DNA from: Hermodice carunculata
Taxonomy: Eukaryota > Annelida > Polychaeta > Eunicida > Amphinomidae
NCBI GenBank assembly: GCA_964020975.1
Contig: CAXHWN010002187.1
Span: 476,001 to 540,000, forward strand
Direction of reading: 5' to 3'
DNA length: 64,000 nt
The translations under genes and the position numbers were made by a program. Under the pieces are notes generated by a model. It had not been told where the DNA came from, made no database searches, and saw only the letters and a list, made by a program, of their open reading frames with translations. Shown here piece by piece: positions 28,441 to 37,861 of this stretch (position 1 is its first letter; each line of letters begins with the position of its first letter).

Positions 28441-29260
28441 GGTACTGAGGGCAAGGGTAATTAGGGCGGGAGGCATCTATGTTTTACAAACATATCTCGT
28501 TATTTTTTCTCTAACTTCTCCCCCCATTTTTTTTTTTACTGAACTTGACAGGAGTGGCACGGCGCATTTTATTCTCCGTACCAACGTACCGGAACTTCCC
28601 AACATTGAAATAAACAGCACTCGGTAAAGGATAGGGTTAAAATCACATAGGCCTATAGAAATTACTCCTGGGCAAATTTTGTTTGTAGAAATGGCGTTGA
28701 ACGCAACTTGTGGAAAATTGTGAACATTTATATACGACACAAGAAGTTTTTGACTTGAAAAGGATTTGTAAATTGTAACGCTAAAGGCCTAACGTTATAT
28801 ACATGATAAATACTCTCCTATTATGGTCATTTTCATTATCCCAGTTCTTTAAAACTATAATAGTAACGTAAACGACACTGTGTGAAAGTATGATTATGAA
28901 TGTAAACCCGACGCGCCGTGTGCTATGCTTTCTATAGGCCTAATGTGAAAGTTGTCTGGAGTTTCCTTTGTATTTATAAAGTGGTACAGTAAAATGGAGA
29001 CAAGAAATTTTTGGTGTAGACAGCGTTATGTCATTTTCATTATTTTTCTTTTATTATGGCCAAGGATGGCCGACAGGCAGACATCTTAAGGGTTAACACC
29101 CAGAGCTCTTTTTTTTATTACCAATCCCTTATCTTCTGCCTCAGAGTCTAGGCCCACTGACTTTTTAAAGACAGAAAGAAAGAAATAAAGAAATCGAGGA
29201 ATCACTAAAATTAACTGCAGCCGTCATTTCAAGTGCAAGACCGAGGAATCACTAAAATTA
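28441..29260. other. AT-rich sequence between nested repeat and GC-rich core
   Basis: No gene recognised. A 26-bp sequence CGAGGAATCACTAAAATTAA is present twice, at about 29194 and 29241, right at the AT/GC boundary. Confidence 0.5.
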
Positions 29261-29479
29261 AGTGCAGTCGACCACTTCGACCTCGACACGCCAACAAGCG
29301 CCGGAGAGCTTGACGGGGAAGCCGGCCGGCTCTTACGGCGGGCCAAGGCCCGGCACCGACGGGAAGGCGCCACCCACGTCTTCAGCTCCTGGCGGCACGA
29401 GACCCCCGACCCCTACGACCTCGGCGACGTCGACGTCGACGTCGACGCCAACATCCGCGTTCGGGGCGGTAACATCGTC

Positions 29480-30193
29480 TTGGACTACACCCTGTCCGCA
29501 GAAAGGGCCGCGGGAGTCCTCGGGAGGATCCGGGCCGAGTACCTCGTCAAGGTTAAGTTCCTCCGCGAGCAGGGGGACGGCGTGTGGGCGGTCGAAGACG
29601 GCTTCGCCCCCCTCAGACAGGGCCGAGCCCGGGGCCGCGACATCCTCGAGGTGACCCCACAGACACGACCGGGCGCTCTGGTAGGAGTCGAAAGGTTGTA
29701 CTACCGACAGGCCTACCCGGTCTCGGTCGTGGTCTACAGCCTCTACCCCATCCGCGAGCCCGACGAAGGCAACCTCGCCCCGATGAGGGACGGAGACCTG
29801 AATTGTGTCGCCGAGCGAGTCATCGAGCACTTCGAGGGGGCTCAACGTGGGCAGGGCCTCACCCCAGCCAAGCGCCAGAAAATCGCCCAGTGGGAGGCTC
29901 GGGTCCACGAAGGGGGCGCCACCCTCCAGGATGTTGCCGGACTCGAAAAGGTCCTCAAGAGGGCCATCATTGTCCGCGACATCGCCGGGGCCGACCTCTA
30001 TAGCTCCGGAAAGTATAGGGCTAGCGGCTGGCCCCCGATCGAACTCACCCTCCACAACGGCCACGCCTGGTGGGCCGACCTCCAATTTCCCCACAGCCGC
30101 GAGGTCCATCTCTACGAGGGCGACGTCTGGGACGCCATAAAACAGGCCACCCGAGACGAAGCCAAGGCCGTATGGGTCCTGGGGGGGAGGGCA
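29480..30193 (+). pseudogene. N-terminal region of the replication block (unknown domain)
   Basis: This region opens the rightward block of the fossil. Recognisable points are DYTLSAERAAGVLGRIRAEY, YRQAYPVSVVVYSLYP and a well-formed DLYSSGKYRASGWPPIELTL followed by HNGHAW. I associate the SGKYR...HNGHAW signature with large polymerase-helicase proteins seen in invertebrate and fungal genomes, but I do not know its function. It may be a terminal-protein, primase-like or exonuclease-region domain; that is inference. A GACGTC simple repeat near 29425 lies just upstream. Part of a broken element. Confidence 0.55.
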
Positions 30194-30453
30194 AAACAAG
30201 CATCTCACGGTCAACCAGTTCGTTCTCGAGGACGGGCACACATACCGAACCCAGGAGACGCACGACGCCTTGCTGAAGGCCTGCCGCCACCTGGCGCCCG
30301 AGGACCCCGAAACCGTGGCCGAAAGGCTCTTCGGAGAGAACCACGCCGCGAGCGTCGTCAGCCGCGAAAAGAACGCGTGGAAGCCTACCCCCGTGAACAT
30401 GCTCGACATGGTCGAGGCATCTTGCATAGAGCACTGCCACTGCGGCCTCTGGA

Positions 30454-31190
30454 ATGCCCCCCAATTACCACGTGGACGACGTCGTGAGCATCGACATGAA
30501 AGCGTGTTACCCCGCAAGCTTCCAGGGCTTCGGAGAGGCTGCGCCCTGGTTCCAACGATTCGGGCACCCCCGCCACCGCATGACGCCCGTCGCCATCAAC
30601 GGCCCGATGCCCGAGGACATTGGCACCGGCTTCGCCCAGGTCCGCGCCTGGCCGTTCGCCAAGGGCCTCCATCCCATTGTAGCGGCCTGGTTTGGCTCCC
30701 ACTTTCAGGGAAAGTGGTGGGCTCCAACTGCCTTACTCGCCTACATGGTTGAGACGGGTCTCCTCACGAGCCTCGAGGTGGCCGAGGCCATCCTCGCCTA
30801 CAAGACGCAGACAGACGTCTGGCTCCCTGACTCGAGGGACCAGGCGTGTGCCGTCATAGGCAAGTTCACCCAGGGCGCCAAAGCTGACGGCAAGAGGCTT
30901 ACCCGCCGGCTAGTCACAGATCAGGGCCAGCTCGATTTCCTCATCCGCGACACCCGCCTCAGCGGCACCCTGGTCGGTGCTCCAGAAAAGTGCCCGGCCG
31001 GCTAGGTCCTTACCTATTACGACGGCTCCCAGCCACAACATGCCCACCTTCTGGCCTCTATGCTGGCCTTTGCCCAGATTAACCTCTTGGCAATGTTGCG
31101 CCGCTTTACGCCCGACGAGGCCGTCCGGGTCGCCACGGACTCTACGTGAAAAAGACAGCCCTCCACAGGCTCGACGGCGTAGAGGCATAC
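30454..31190 (+). pseudogene. Family B DNA polymerase region of the fossil
   Basis: VVSIDMKACYPASFQG near 30482-30530 fits polymerase motif A (D-x-x-x-x-Y-P). IGKFTQGAKADGKRL near 30855-30900 occupies the place of motif B. AVRVATDS near 31118-31142 fits motif C (the second aspartate region). Between them lie ILAYKTQTDVWLPD and a Cys pair region. The polymerase would copy the element DNA. Whether it is protein-primed like Polinton PolB cannot be told here. The region is broken. It sits directly before the helicase, with which it seems to form one multidomain block. Confidence 0.65.
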
Positions 31191-31199
31191 GTCGCCCCT

Positions 31200-32650
31200 G
31201 TGCTCTGCGAGTGCGGAGAGGACATGTGTCCGAACTGTCTCCTAGAGCAACCGAGACTGCCGCCAGTTGGCCCGGCCCAGTTGGTAGACAAGGGCGAGAC
31301 CATTTACTCCGCCCATGAGCATGCTGCATACGAGCCCAAGCCCGAGCACTGGGGAGCCTCCAACGACTTCCCGGACTCAGACGCCCCATCATATGTCGAC
31401 CCCCTCACCAGACACTCCCGCAGCTACCTCAATGGCGGAGGAGGATCGGGCAAGACAACCCGGGCGATCAAACGGTTCCGCGGACGAAAACCCCTCATCT
31501 TCACGCCGACCCACCGACTGGCCAAGAAAATGAAAAGACGTGGGGTCCAGGCCCAGACCTATCACTCCTTCCGATACTGTGGCACCCGGCGTGCCCGCTT
31601 CCTGCCCGAAGACCTCCTGGCCCTCCGGACCAAACGGTCCACGGTTGTGGACAAGCTCAAAGACGCCCGCATCCCCTCAGAGCGACGTGAAGCCCTGCTC
31701 GACGACGGCGACCTCATGGTCCCTCTGCGGAGGGAGAGGTCCTCTTTGAGGATGACGGTGCCCAGGTCTTTCACCCGCTCAACGCACTGACGGACATGGA
31801 GGAGCTATGTGTCGAGCCGCTGAGGTATGAGGCCAAGGGCGAGGGGAAGGCCCTCTGTTACCCCGGGTCAAACAAGGGCCCTCAGCTCGCGGAGGATTGG
31901 ACACCCGAGAGGATGGGGCAAAAGTACGTGCCCAGGGTGATCATATGGGACGAGGTGTGTACGGTCCCGAGACATACCCTCGAGACGTTCCTGGACTGGC
32001 TCGACCAGAGAGGCGTTCAGGTGATCTGCTGCGGCGACCAGGGCCAGCCGCCGCCGATTGCCGGCGAGTCCCCCCACGAATGGCTGCGGGAGCGGGTCGA
32101 CTACTACGAAGAGATCGAGGTTTACCACAGGAGCAAGTGCGAGGAGCTCCGGGCCTTGAAAAAGGCTATCCGCCTGCAGCCCGACAAGGTCCAGTGCCGG
32201 GAGATGCGACGGGCTCTCCCGAAGTGTCACCGCTGGAACTACTTCGTTAAAGAATGGCACCCCCGCGACCTTGTCCTCGTCTCGATAGGGCACAGAAGCT
32301 CCTCTTCGAGCACCACAAGAAAGCCTTTCCGAACGAGCCCGTTCCGCTCCTCTATCGCCCGAGGGACACCCGCCGGGAAAACGTCACGGTTACCATACCT
32401 GGGCCCCTGGTCACAGACGGCCGGCCCGATCAGCAAGAGCTAGTCCTGAACGACGTGGTCGAGGTGTCAGTAGAGACAGCACAGGAGGTTCTTGACGGCA
32501 AGTGGGGACACGACTGGGGTCTGGGCTATGCCATGACCGTGCACAGCTCCCTGGGCCTCACGATCGAAGACCAGAAGTTCTGGATCGTCGACGACTACTT
32601 GTCCTGGAGCAGCCTGGCCTACCTCGCGGTCTCCCGAGTTCGTTACCTCC
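31200..32650 (+). pseudogene. Superfamily 1 helicase region of the fossil
   Basis: Helicase motifs appear in order. Walker A is GGGGSGKTTRAIKRF near 31433-31480. PLIFTPTHRLAKKM and AQTYHSF are motif Ia/Ib-like, near 31490-31570. Walker B is VIIWDEV near 31937-31957. Motif III is CCGDQGQPP near 32027-32053. VHSSLGLTIED near 32539-32570 is motif V-like, and YLAVSRVRY near 32620-32646 is motif VI-like. The layout resembles SF1B (RecD/TraI/Pif1-like) enzymes. It presumably unwinds DNA for the adjoining polymerase. Classical Polintons are not defined by such a helicase, making the fusion-like order notable. The region has a few breaks. Confidence 0.75.
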
Positions 32651-32739
32651 ACCAGCTTGCGAGGTGCTGCCCACCGCCGGACGCCGACGGCCCGCCGCCC
32701 CCACCCTACGACGAGGCCACGGCCCGCAAAAACATCGGC

Positions 32740-33003
32740 CGGAAGCTTCAGGCCTACCAGCGCGTCGACGCCGCCAAGGGGCACAAAAACAACCTCCGCA
32801 CGAAAGATGTCGACGCGCTCAAGGAGCAGCAGGGCAACCACTGCGCCGCCTGCAACATCGGCCTCCTCTGGTGCTACGCCCCCAAAGACTCGAGGCAGTT
32901 CAGCGTCGACCGACAGGACAACAACCAGGGGCACACTCGAGACAACGTGCGCCTGGTGTGCCTCGAGTGTAACCGGAAAAGGGGGGCGGCCGCCCTATCG
33001 TAA
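32740..33003 (+). pseudogene. HNH-type zinc domain at the end of the replication block
   Basis: The C-terminal part after the helicase reads HCAACNIGLLWC, then QFSVDRQDNNQGHTRDNVRL and VCLECNRKRG. The two CxxC pairs, the central D and H and the N-V-x-L-x-C-x-x-C-N ending are the layout of HNH nuclease folds. It could nick element or target DNA, or only bind it. The block ends at 33003, overlapping by 9 bp the end of the convergent integrase gene. Confidence 0.7.
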
Positions 33004-33990
33004 AGCGCCGGCCTGATGCTTCTGAGTATCTAGGGGGATCACTTGAAGCTCTTGGCGAACGAAGCCCCTTTGGGGGCCGTCCTGCAGGTAGTAGACGACC
33101 GGCTCCCCGGTCTTGGCCACGGCCCGGGCGAGCCGGTGGACAGTCAAACTCCACACAGGGTCGGTTGCCCGGTGGCGCCCGCCCTCAAGGTCGCCTGGGG
33201 CGTACAAATAGCGGACGCCAATGCCAGAGGGCAAACGACGTTCCTCTAGCCCGACCAGCCTACGGGCAGGGGCAGCAGCGGCGGCACGGGCAACCGTCGA
33301 GGGGGCTCTGATAGCCTCCATCGGCCTGCGACCTGTCAACCGCGTCACCTCCCCGTTGAGGGCTGCGACAACCACAGGTAACCTTCGCACCCTCGTCGAC
33401 CGCTGGCCCTCTGGGAGCAACATCTCTGCGGCATACTGGTGGCCGAAGAGTCTCTCGGCCAGCGTCCGATTGAAGCGCTCCACGATGCCCTGGTCCCGGT
33501 GGATATCGACCAGCCCCCGCCGGACCTGCATGTCGTGCCTGGCCAGCAGCTGGGAGACAGCGCCCTTGAACTCTGGCCCCGGGTCGACCTGGAGCAGAGC
33601 CGGCCACCCAAGCGGCCACCGGCTGTAGATGCGCTCGAGAGCGGTCGCGACCTCCGTTGCGGTCTTGCTGGTCAAGGACTCTGCGGCCTTGAACCTGCTG
33701 GCGACATCCACGACTGTAAGCGCATACTTGTAGGTCCGCCGACCCACGCGGTCGTGGGGTAGGAAGAGCAGGTCGGCTTGATGGACGGAGTTGGGCGTTT
33801 GAACGTCGAAGCGTGGCCGGGGGACAAAGCGGGGAGGCGGCAAGTAAATCTGCCTAATTGCCTGTTTCTCAAGCCATACCCGGGCAACATCTTGGGGGGC
33901 TTTTGCGGCCGCTGCCAGCTTCTTCACCGCGGCCTCGCCCCGCCAGTAGCCCTTTGGGCTGTAGTATATTCTGGCGAGTTTGCTCTCCAT
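32995..33990 (-). CDS. Retroviral-type DDE integrase of the virus-like element
   Basis: A 331-codon open frame looks whole. The N-terminal part reads LARIYYSPKGYWRGEAAVKK, like the zipper/HHCC-region lead of Polinton integrases. The rve catalytic core has its first Asp in NSVHQADLLFLPHD (about residue 94), then KYALTVVDVASRF, the second Asp in LLQVDPGPEFKGAV (about residue 158), and the Glu in HRDQGIVERFNRTLAERLF (about residue 193). A C-terminal tail (LYAPGDLEGG...WSLTVHRL...VYYLQDGP) resembles a chromodomain-free SH3-like module. It would insert the element DNA through its AGT/ACT ends. It is convergent with the replication block and heads the leftward block. Confidence 0.85.
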   Translation of the reverse strand: MESKLARIYYSPKGYWRGEAAVKKLAAAAKAPQDVARVWLEKQAIRQIYLPPPRFVPRPRFDVQTPNSVHQADLLFLPHDRVGRRTYKYALTVVDVASRFKAAESLTSKTATEVATALERIYSRWPLGWPALLQVDPGPEFKGAVSQLLARHDMQVRRGLVDIHRDQGIVERFNRTLAERLFGHQYAAEMLLPEGQRSTRVRRLPVVVAALNGEVTRLTGRRPMEAIRAPSTVARAAAAAPARRLVGLEERRLPSGIGVRYLYAPGDLEGGRHRATDPVWSLTVHRLARAVAKTGEPVVYYLQDGPQRGFVRQELQVIPLDTQKHQAGALR

Positions 33991-34057
33991 ACTGATCGGC
34001 CAAGTATTCCAAGAGCCCGATCAACCTCCAACATGCGCGGCGGCTTTGATCAGGCAA

Positions 34058-34327
34058 CTACCCTGTAGCCCGGCGAAGGCTAGCTGCATCACCCTTCAAG
34101 ACCAGTGCAGCTAACCGGCCGGCGGCTCGCTCATCGCGCCTGAACAGCTCGAGCGTTCGGTGGGCGACGCCCTGAAGGGCGCGAGCAGGCACGGGGATCT
34201 TGTCCCACCGGGCAGCCGCAGACACGTTGAGGAGGGCAAAGAACAACTCTTCAGCTAGGCACATCGTGGTGTATACAGGACCCACAAAAAATCGGCCGAA
34301 AATAATGCCGGCGCCAGCAGCTAGCAA
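34058..34327 (-). CDS. Unknown 89-aa protein of the virus-like element
   Basis: A small open frame starts within the end of the phospholipase-like gene (overlap about 7 bp, a compact viral arrangement). A hydrophobic N-terminus (AGAGIIFGRFFVGPVYTTMC) is followed by an Arg/Ala-rich helix. It could be a small membrane-associated virion protein. No family recognised. Confidence 0.4.
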   Translation of the reverse strand: MLAAGAGIIFGRFFVGPVYTTMCLAEELFFALLNVSAAARWDKIPVPARALQGVAHRTLELFRRDERAAGRLAALVLKGDAASLRRATG

Positions 34328-34680
34328 TCAGGGGGGGCTTTTCGGCTTCCGTTGAGACCTAGGCCGAGCGTGTGTTTCAGCCCGATCGCGCCACCGACGA
34401 GAACCCTGTCGACGCGCTCCCGCAGGTTCGCGGGCTTGATGGCCTTGAGCTCGTCCAACATCTCGCGGTCGCACAGGCTCTTGCCCCCAGGGGCGTCTCC
34501 GCAGTCGCTGTAGCAGAGGTCGTGGCGCATCGCCGTGGCGTCGACGGCGTTGAAGGGCTCCTGCCCGGGGAGCGGCCTATCATCCTCGTCGAGCAGGCCC
34601 TTCAGGGGTTGTATGGGCCGGTGTATTTGTGGCCTGGGAGGGTCCAGCCCCCCTTCGGGCGGGGCAGCTTGCCGGCTTGC
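34321..34680 (-). pseudogene. Phospholipase A2-like virion protein region
   Basis: PGHKYTGPYNPL (near 34600-34640) is a calcium-loop-like block. It is followed by NAVDATAMRHDLCYSDCGDA (about 34475-34545), the HD-x-x-Y catalytic helix seen in parvovirus VP1-unique and related viral PLA2 domains. Next come CDREMLDEL and a C-terminal amphipathic region with GLKHTLGLGL. In parvoviruses such a domain breaches the endosome during entry; a like role here is inference. It lies between the basic protein and the 89-aa frame. Part of a broken element. Confidence 0.7.
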
Positions 34681-34694
34681 TCAGTATGGGGAGG

Positions 34695-34949
34695 CTATCG
34701 GCGCTTATAATGCTGCATCATCGCGGGAACGACCACGACGCCGGGGGACACGAGGCCCCGGCCGGGGATACGTTGGCCTCGGCCCTGGATTCGCAGACCG
34801 CGCCCAGCGGTTGGGACCTTCTTTGCCGCTGGCTTCTTGGCGGGGGTCTTTTTCTTGGCCGGGGGGGGGGGGGCGATGGTGACCGTGACCGTCTTCCGGA
34901 CGGGCTTCCCGGTGGCGAGGCGCTGTTTTTGTGTCTTGCTTATCTTCAA
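34695..34949 (-). CDS. Small basic Lys/Arg/Pro-rich protein (core-like)
   Basis: 84 codons: KISKTQKQRLATGKPVRK, then a Pro/Lys/Ala tract (PPPPAKKKTPAKKPAAKK), then repeated GRG-x-x-I-x-GRG and a C-terminal HYKRR. Size and charge resemble adenovirus-type DNA-condensing core proteins (pVII/pX) and small basic proteins of Polinton-like viruses. There is no sequence-level family match, so the function is inferred from composition and from its place beside capsid genes. The poly-G/C run at 34861-34870 encodes the Pro stretch. Confidence 0.5.
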   Translation of the reverse strand: MKISKTQKQRLATGKPVRKTVTVTIAPPPPAKKKTPAKKPAAKKVPTAGRGLRIQGRGQRIPGRGLVSPGVVVVPAMMQHYKRR

Positions 34950-34989
34950 GGGCTCCAGGATGTGTCTGTATTGGCTTCTGTGGACTCCT

Positions 34990-35785
34990 TCAAATCACGT
35001 TCATCTGGGTGCCGGTGCCCGAGGGGACGAAGGTGGCTTCGTTCTCAAGGCTCGAGAGGACACACAGCTCGAGGTTCGACACGTCGGTCCCGGCAGCCAG
35101 CTTGAAGTCTACTCGCATGTCGGTGCCGCTCAAGAAGCTCTGCTCCTCCATGAGTGGCAGCCAGCAGACCTGGTTAACGCCCTCCCACGTTACCCGATCC
35201 AACACGTGCCCAGGGCCGCCGACGGTTGTGGATTGGCCCCCAGCGCGGAGGTAGTCGCGGAACCCACGGGCGTCGCTTGAGCGCCAAGCCTTTCCGGGAA
35301 GGCGCTGTTCCTCCTCACCGGCGGCGACGATAACCTGTTGACCCTCGACGACGGGCGAGGCGAAGGTGAGGGGGCTGTAACGCTGCGAGGTGCTGGCCCT
35401 TACGTCCTGGAAGACGGCCACCCAAGCGGTTCCCCCTTCCACTGGGGAGGGTCACAGTGGGCTCCTCGTCGACCCCCTTGAGTCTGTAGCGGTACACGAG
35501 CTCCTTCTGGAATCGGACGCGGACAGGGGAGCCGGATGCAACGTTTGCCAGCAGCCCGGCCTGGGCCTCATCGGTGACTTTCAGGCTCGGGAGGACGAGG
35601 TCGCAGCGATCTAACACGATCTTACCATCGGCCACGCCTTCGGCTAGGACGATGGCAGCTGCGTCGTTCCTCCTTTTGAGGGTGAGCTGGGGCTTCGTAC
35701 CGAGCACGCCCTTGGGCTGCCTGAAGAAGGCGCTCATGTGTTGCAGGGGCAGGGAGGCCCGCACCTTGGCGCCAGCCTTCGACAA
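34990..35785 (-). pseudogene. Major capsid protein-like region (double-jelly-roll type)
   Basis: The upstream part contains LPLQHMSAFFRQPKGVLG, LTLKRRNDAAAI, GKIVLDRCDLVLPSLKVTD and RVRFQKELVYRY. This string of beta-rich blocks recalls the N-terminal half of Polinton/adintovirus major capsid proteins. The downstream part has WVAVFQDVRASTSQRYSPLT, FRDYLRAGG, and VDFKLAAGTDVSNLELCVLS near the end. Total size is smaller than the usual 450-650-residue capsid, and the region is broken. It would build the icosahedral shell. The assignment rests on motif resemblance and on position. Confidence 0.55.
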
Positions 35786-35914
35786 CGCGTAGCGAGCTTC
35801 GAAGCCGGCGTTGCCTGCGTTTGTGGGCTCGCGGGCTCGGTGTCCCGGGTGCCGCTATACCCTGATCCGCGGGAAGGCGGCCCTTCTTCAATACGAGGCG
35901 CTCTCCTAGTGCCG

Positions 35915-36535
35915 CTATACCCTGATCCGCCGAAGTCGAGCAAGTAGGGGGCTCCCCTCAGCCGCTGGGACATCAGCCCCGAGCGCGGCCCGGGCCCGCT
36001 GCTGAGACAGCTCTAGGAGGCGGCGCATGCAGTTGTCTGAGGCGGTGTGACGCAGCTGGGCGGCGGCAGCAGAGCCGATGGCCTGTGAGAGCACCCGGCG
36101 CCTCTCCAGCCTGTTGGCGACTGCATCGACGGTACGTCGTCCGCCTGCGTAAGCAGCGCCTGCGGCCGCTTTTAGGGCGGCATCGCGTGCCGGCCCAAGG
36201 ATCTTGCCCAGGACCTTCAGGATGGTGGAGCCCGCACTTATAAGCACGTCTCCGAGCCCGTCGCCGTCGACATGACTAGTTCCGAAGGAACTGTCGTAGC
36301 CCTTGCCCGTGGCGGCCTTAACGACGGCGGCGGTGCCGGCTGAAGCAAGCCCACCTGCCACGCCCAGAGAGGCGGCCTTGCCTGCGGCGGCGAGGGCCGC
36401 CGCGGCAGCGGCGATGAGCCCGGGGATCGCTGCGAGCAACAGGATGATACCGCCCGTGACCTCGGTCGGGGCTCCGAGGGGCCTGAGAGGGTTAAGCGTG
36501 GGGTCGCTTGTTTGCAAGAGTTCAAGAACGTCCAT
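35915..36535 (-). CDS. Ala/Gly-rich hydrophobic virion-like protein
   Basis: 206 codons. Residues about 28-80 form a long hydrophobic Ala/Gly stretch (TGGIILLLAAIPGLIAAAAA onward), followed by GKGYDSSFG, another Ala-rich helix and an Arg-rich C-terminus. The layout suggests a membrane-active or internal virion protein (pVI-like). It stands between the capsid and penton-like regions. No family recognised with confidence. Confidence 0.5.
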   Translation of the reverse strand: MDVLELLQTSDPTLNPLRPLGAPTEVTGGIILLLAAIPGLIAAAAAALAAAGKAASLGVAGGLASAGTAAVVKAATGKGYDSSFGTSHVDGDGLGDVLISAGSTILKVLGKILGPARDAALKAAAGAAYAGGRRTVDAVANRLERRRVLSQAIGSAAAAQLRHTASDNCMRRLLELSQQRARAALGADVPAAEGSPLLARLRRIRV

Positions 36536-36590
36536 GTTGTCAGTATCGGGAAATATGGGGGCGGTTCAAAATGGGGGTGAGGCCATGCCG

Positions 36591-36818
36591 CTACTCAGCC
36601 TGAAGGTAGAGAAGAGCCGTTACGGGCTCCCCTTGGAGGTCCAGGCCGGTTCCGTCATCGGCGCCGACCGTGAGGACGACTTCGCTGTAGATCCCAGGCG
36701 GCACCCGGGCGAAGATAAGGGCTGGGGGGACACTTTGGATCTGGGTGCCCGGAAAGGCTTCGCTGCGGAAGCTATATAGGACATCGCTCGAGCCCCCGTT
36801 GAAGACCGACCCGCTCAC
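36591..36818 (-). pseudogene. Minor capsid/penton-like C-terminal region, copy 1
   Basis: VLYSFRSEAFPGTQIQSVPP is followed by LIFARVPPGIYSEVVLTVGA and DDGTGLDLQGEPVTALLYLQ. The ending D-x-x-G-x-x-x-D-L-x-G-E-x-V-x-x-L-L-x-L recalls the C-terminal beta-sandwich of penton-like proteins in Polinton/adintovirus-type elements. Part of a broken element. Confidence 0.45.
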
Positions 36819-36920
36819 GAGGGAGCACTGGAGGTAGACCAGCTCAGTCCGCCGGACCTTGGCGACAGATTGGCCGGAGAACGTTTGAGGGTCTGACGCC
36901 GCCGAGGGGTTGTCGATCCG

Positions 36921-37202
36921 CTAGCCCAGGAAGCCCAAGAAGCGGCCGATGCCCTGGTTTGCGGGACGGCTGAAATCGAGCGCCCACCCGGGCTTCAGAG
37001 TGATCTCCACCCGGCTGGTGCTGTAATTCGGGGTGATTGGGACCCCGTCGCGGTCCTGGCCGGCGTCCTCAAGGAGATCCCCGACCGTGTTGGCGATGGA
37101 GAGAATCCCCGCGGTGGAGCCTGAGAGCTGATAGAGACCGTCGGCGAGTATAAGGACGACGAGCCCCGTCGGAGTAAGGATCTCAAAGACGTTGTTGGCC
37201 AA
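36921..37202 (-). pseudogene. Minor capsid/penton-like region, part 2
   Basis: It reads NNVFEILTPTGLVVLILADG, then TPNYSTSRVEITLKPGWALD and ends IGRFLGFLG. The Y-x-x-x-x-x-R-V-x-I-T-L-K...LGF pattern is a beta-rich block typical of penton or fibre-base proteins of related elements. It lies just upstream of the other penton-like region, in the same transcription direction. Confidence 0.45.
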
Positions 37203-37393
37203 CGCTGCCGAGATGTTTGTCTAGCTCCCCCATACTGTCGACGAGGCGAGGGCGATAGAGCCGCCGTTCGGGAGCTCTAAGGGAGGCTCGAAGCGGGTTT
37301 CGAGCCTTCCATCTGGCCCGGGGATCCCCGAGATGCTTATTGGTGTCTCGCGCATGGTTGTGTATTCGGGAAGGCTACCCTTCTTCAATTCAT

Positions 37394-37861
37394 TCACAGG
37401 GCAACGAGTTCAGCGACGCATTCGCGGTAATCCTCGGGCCCCATGAAGCCCGCGCCGAAGAGGGTGGTGAGGTGTTCGATACCTTCGTTGAGGCTGCTAC
37501 CGCCGAGGGGTGTCCCCCCGGCCGCCGCCGAGGCTGTGATCAGCTCTAGTCTCCGTCGGGCCCTCTGGACCGGCGTCTTAGCGTGTGTTTCGGCGGGCGC
37601 TGGGGCGGGCTTTTCACCCCGTGGCTGCGTGCCGGCGGCGGTCATCTCATCGACCAGCTGGCGGGTTCCGTCGCATAGGCGGCGCCCTGCACCGCAGGGG
37701 TCTCCCAGGTATGTGCGGGCAAGGAGGCGACGCCAGGGGCCGACGGCCTTGATCTTCCTCATCCCCAGGGGTGTCAAGATTAGGCGGCGGTCGTCCGCTC
37801 TGCCCATCTGAGACCCCAACTCGACGAGTTCCGGACGGGTGCAGCCGCGAACTAAGGCCAA
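37394..37861 (-). CDS. Unknown 155-aa protein of the virus-like element
   Basis: A soluble-looking helical protein with LTPLGMRKIKAVGPWRRLLA, a Pro/Ala/Lys linker (EKPAPAPAETHAKTPVQRAR) and a C-terminal helix ending FMGPEDYRECVAELVAL. It is not recognised; a scaffold or adaptor role would suit its place in the virion block. Confidence 0.4.
   Translation of the reverse strand: MALVRGCTRPELVELGSQMGRADDRRLILTPLGMRKIKAVGPWRRLLARTYLGDPCGAGRRLCDGTRQLVDEMTAAGTQPRGEKPAPAPAETHAKTPVQRARRRLELITASAAAGGTPLGGSSLNEGIEHLTTLFGAGFMGPEDYRECVAELVAL

Noticed and set aside
29333-30517. 394-codon open frame on the minus strand opposite the replication block
   Set aside because: It mirrors the GC-rich coding strand. 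Its composition (Gly/Val/Leu/Asp-rich, no motif) is typical of an antisense shadow, while the plus strand carries recognisable motifs.
32467-32934. Minus-strand open frame opposite the helicase/HNH region
   Set aside because: Antisense shadow of a GC-rich coding region; no domain features.
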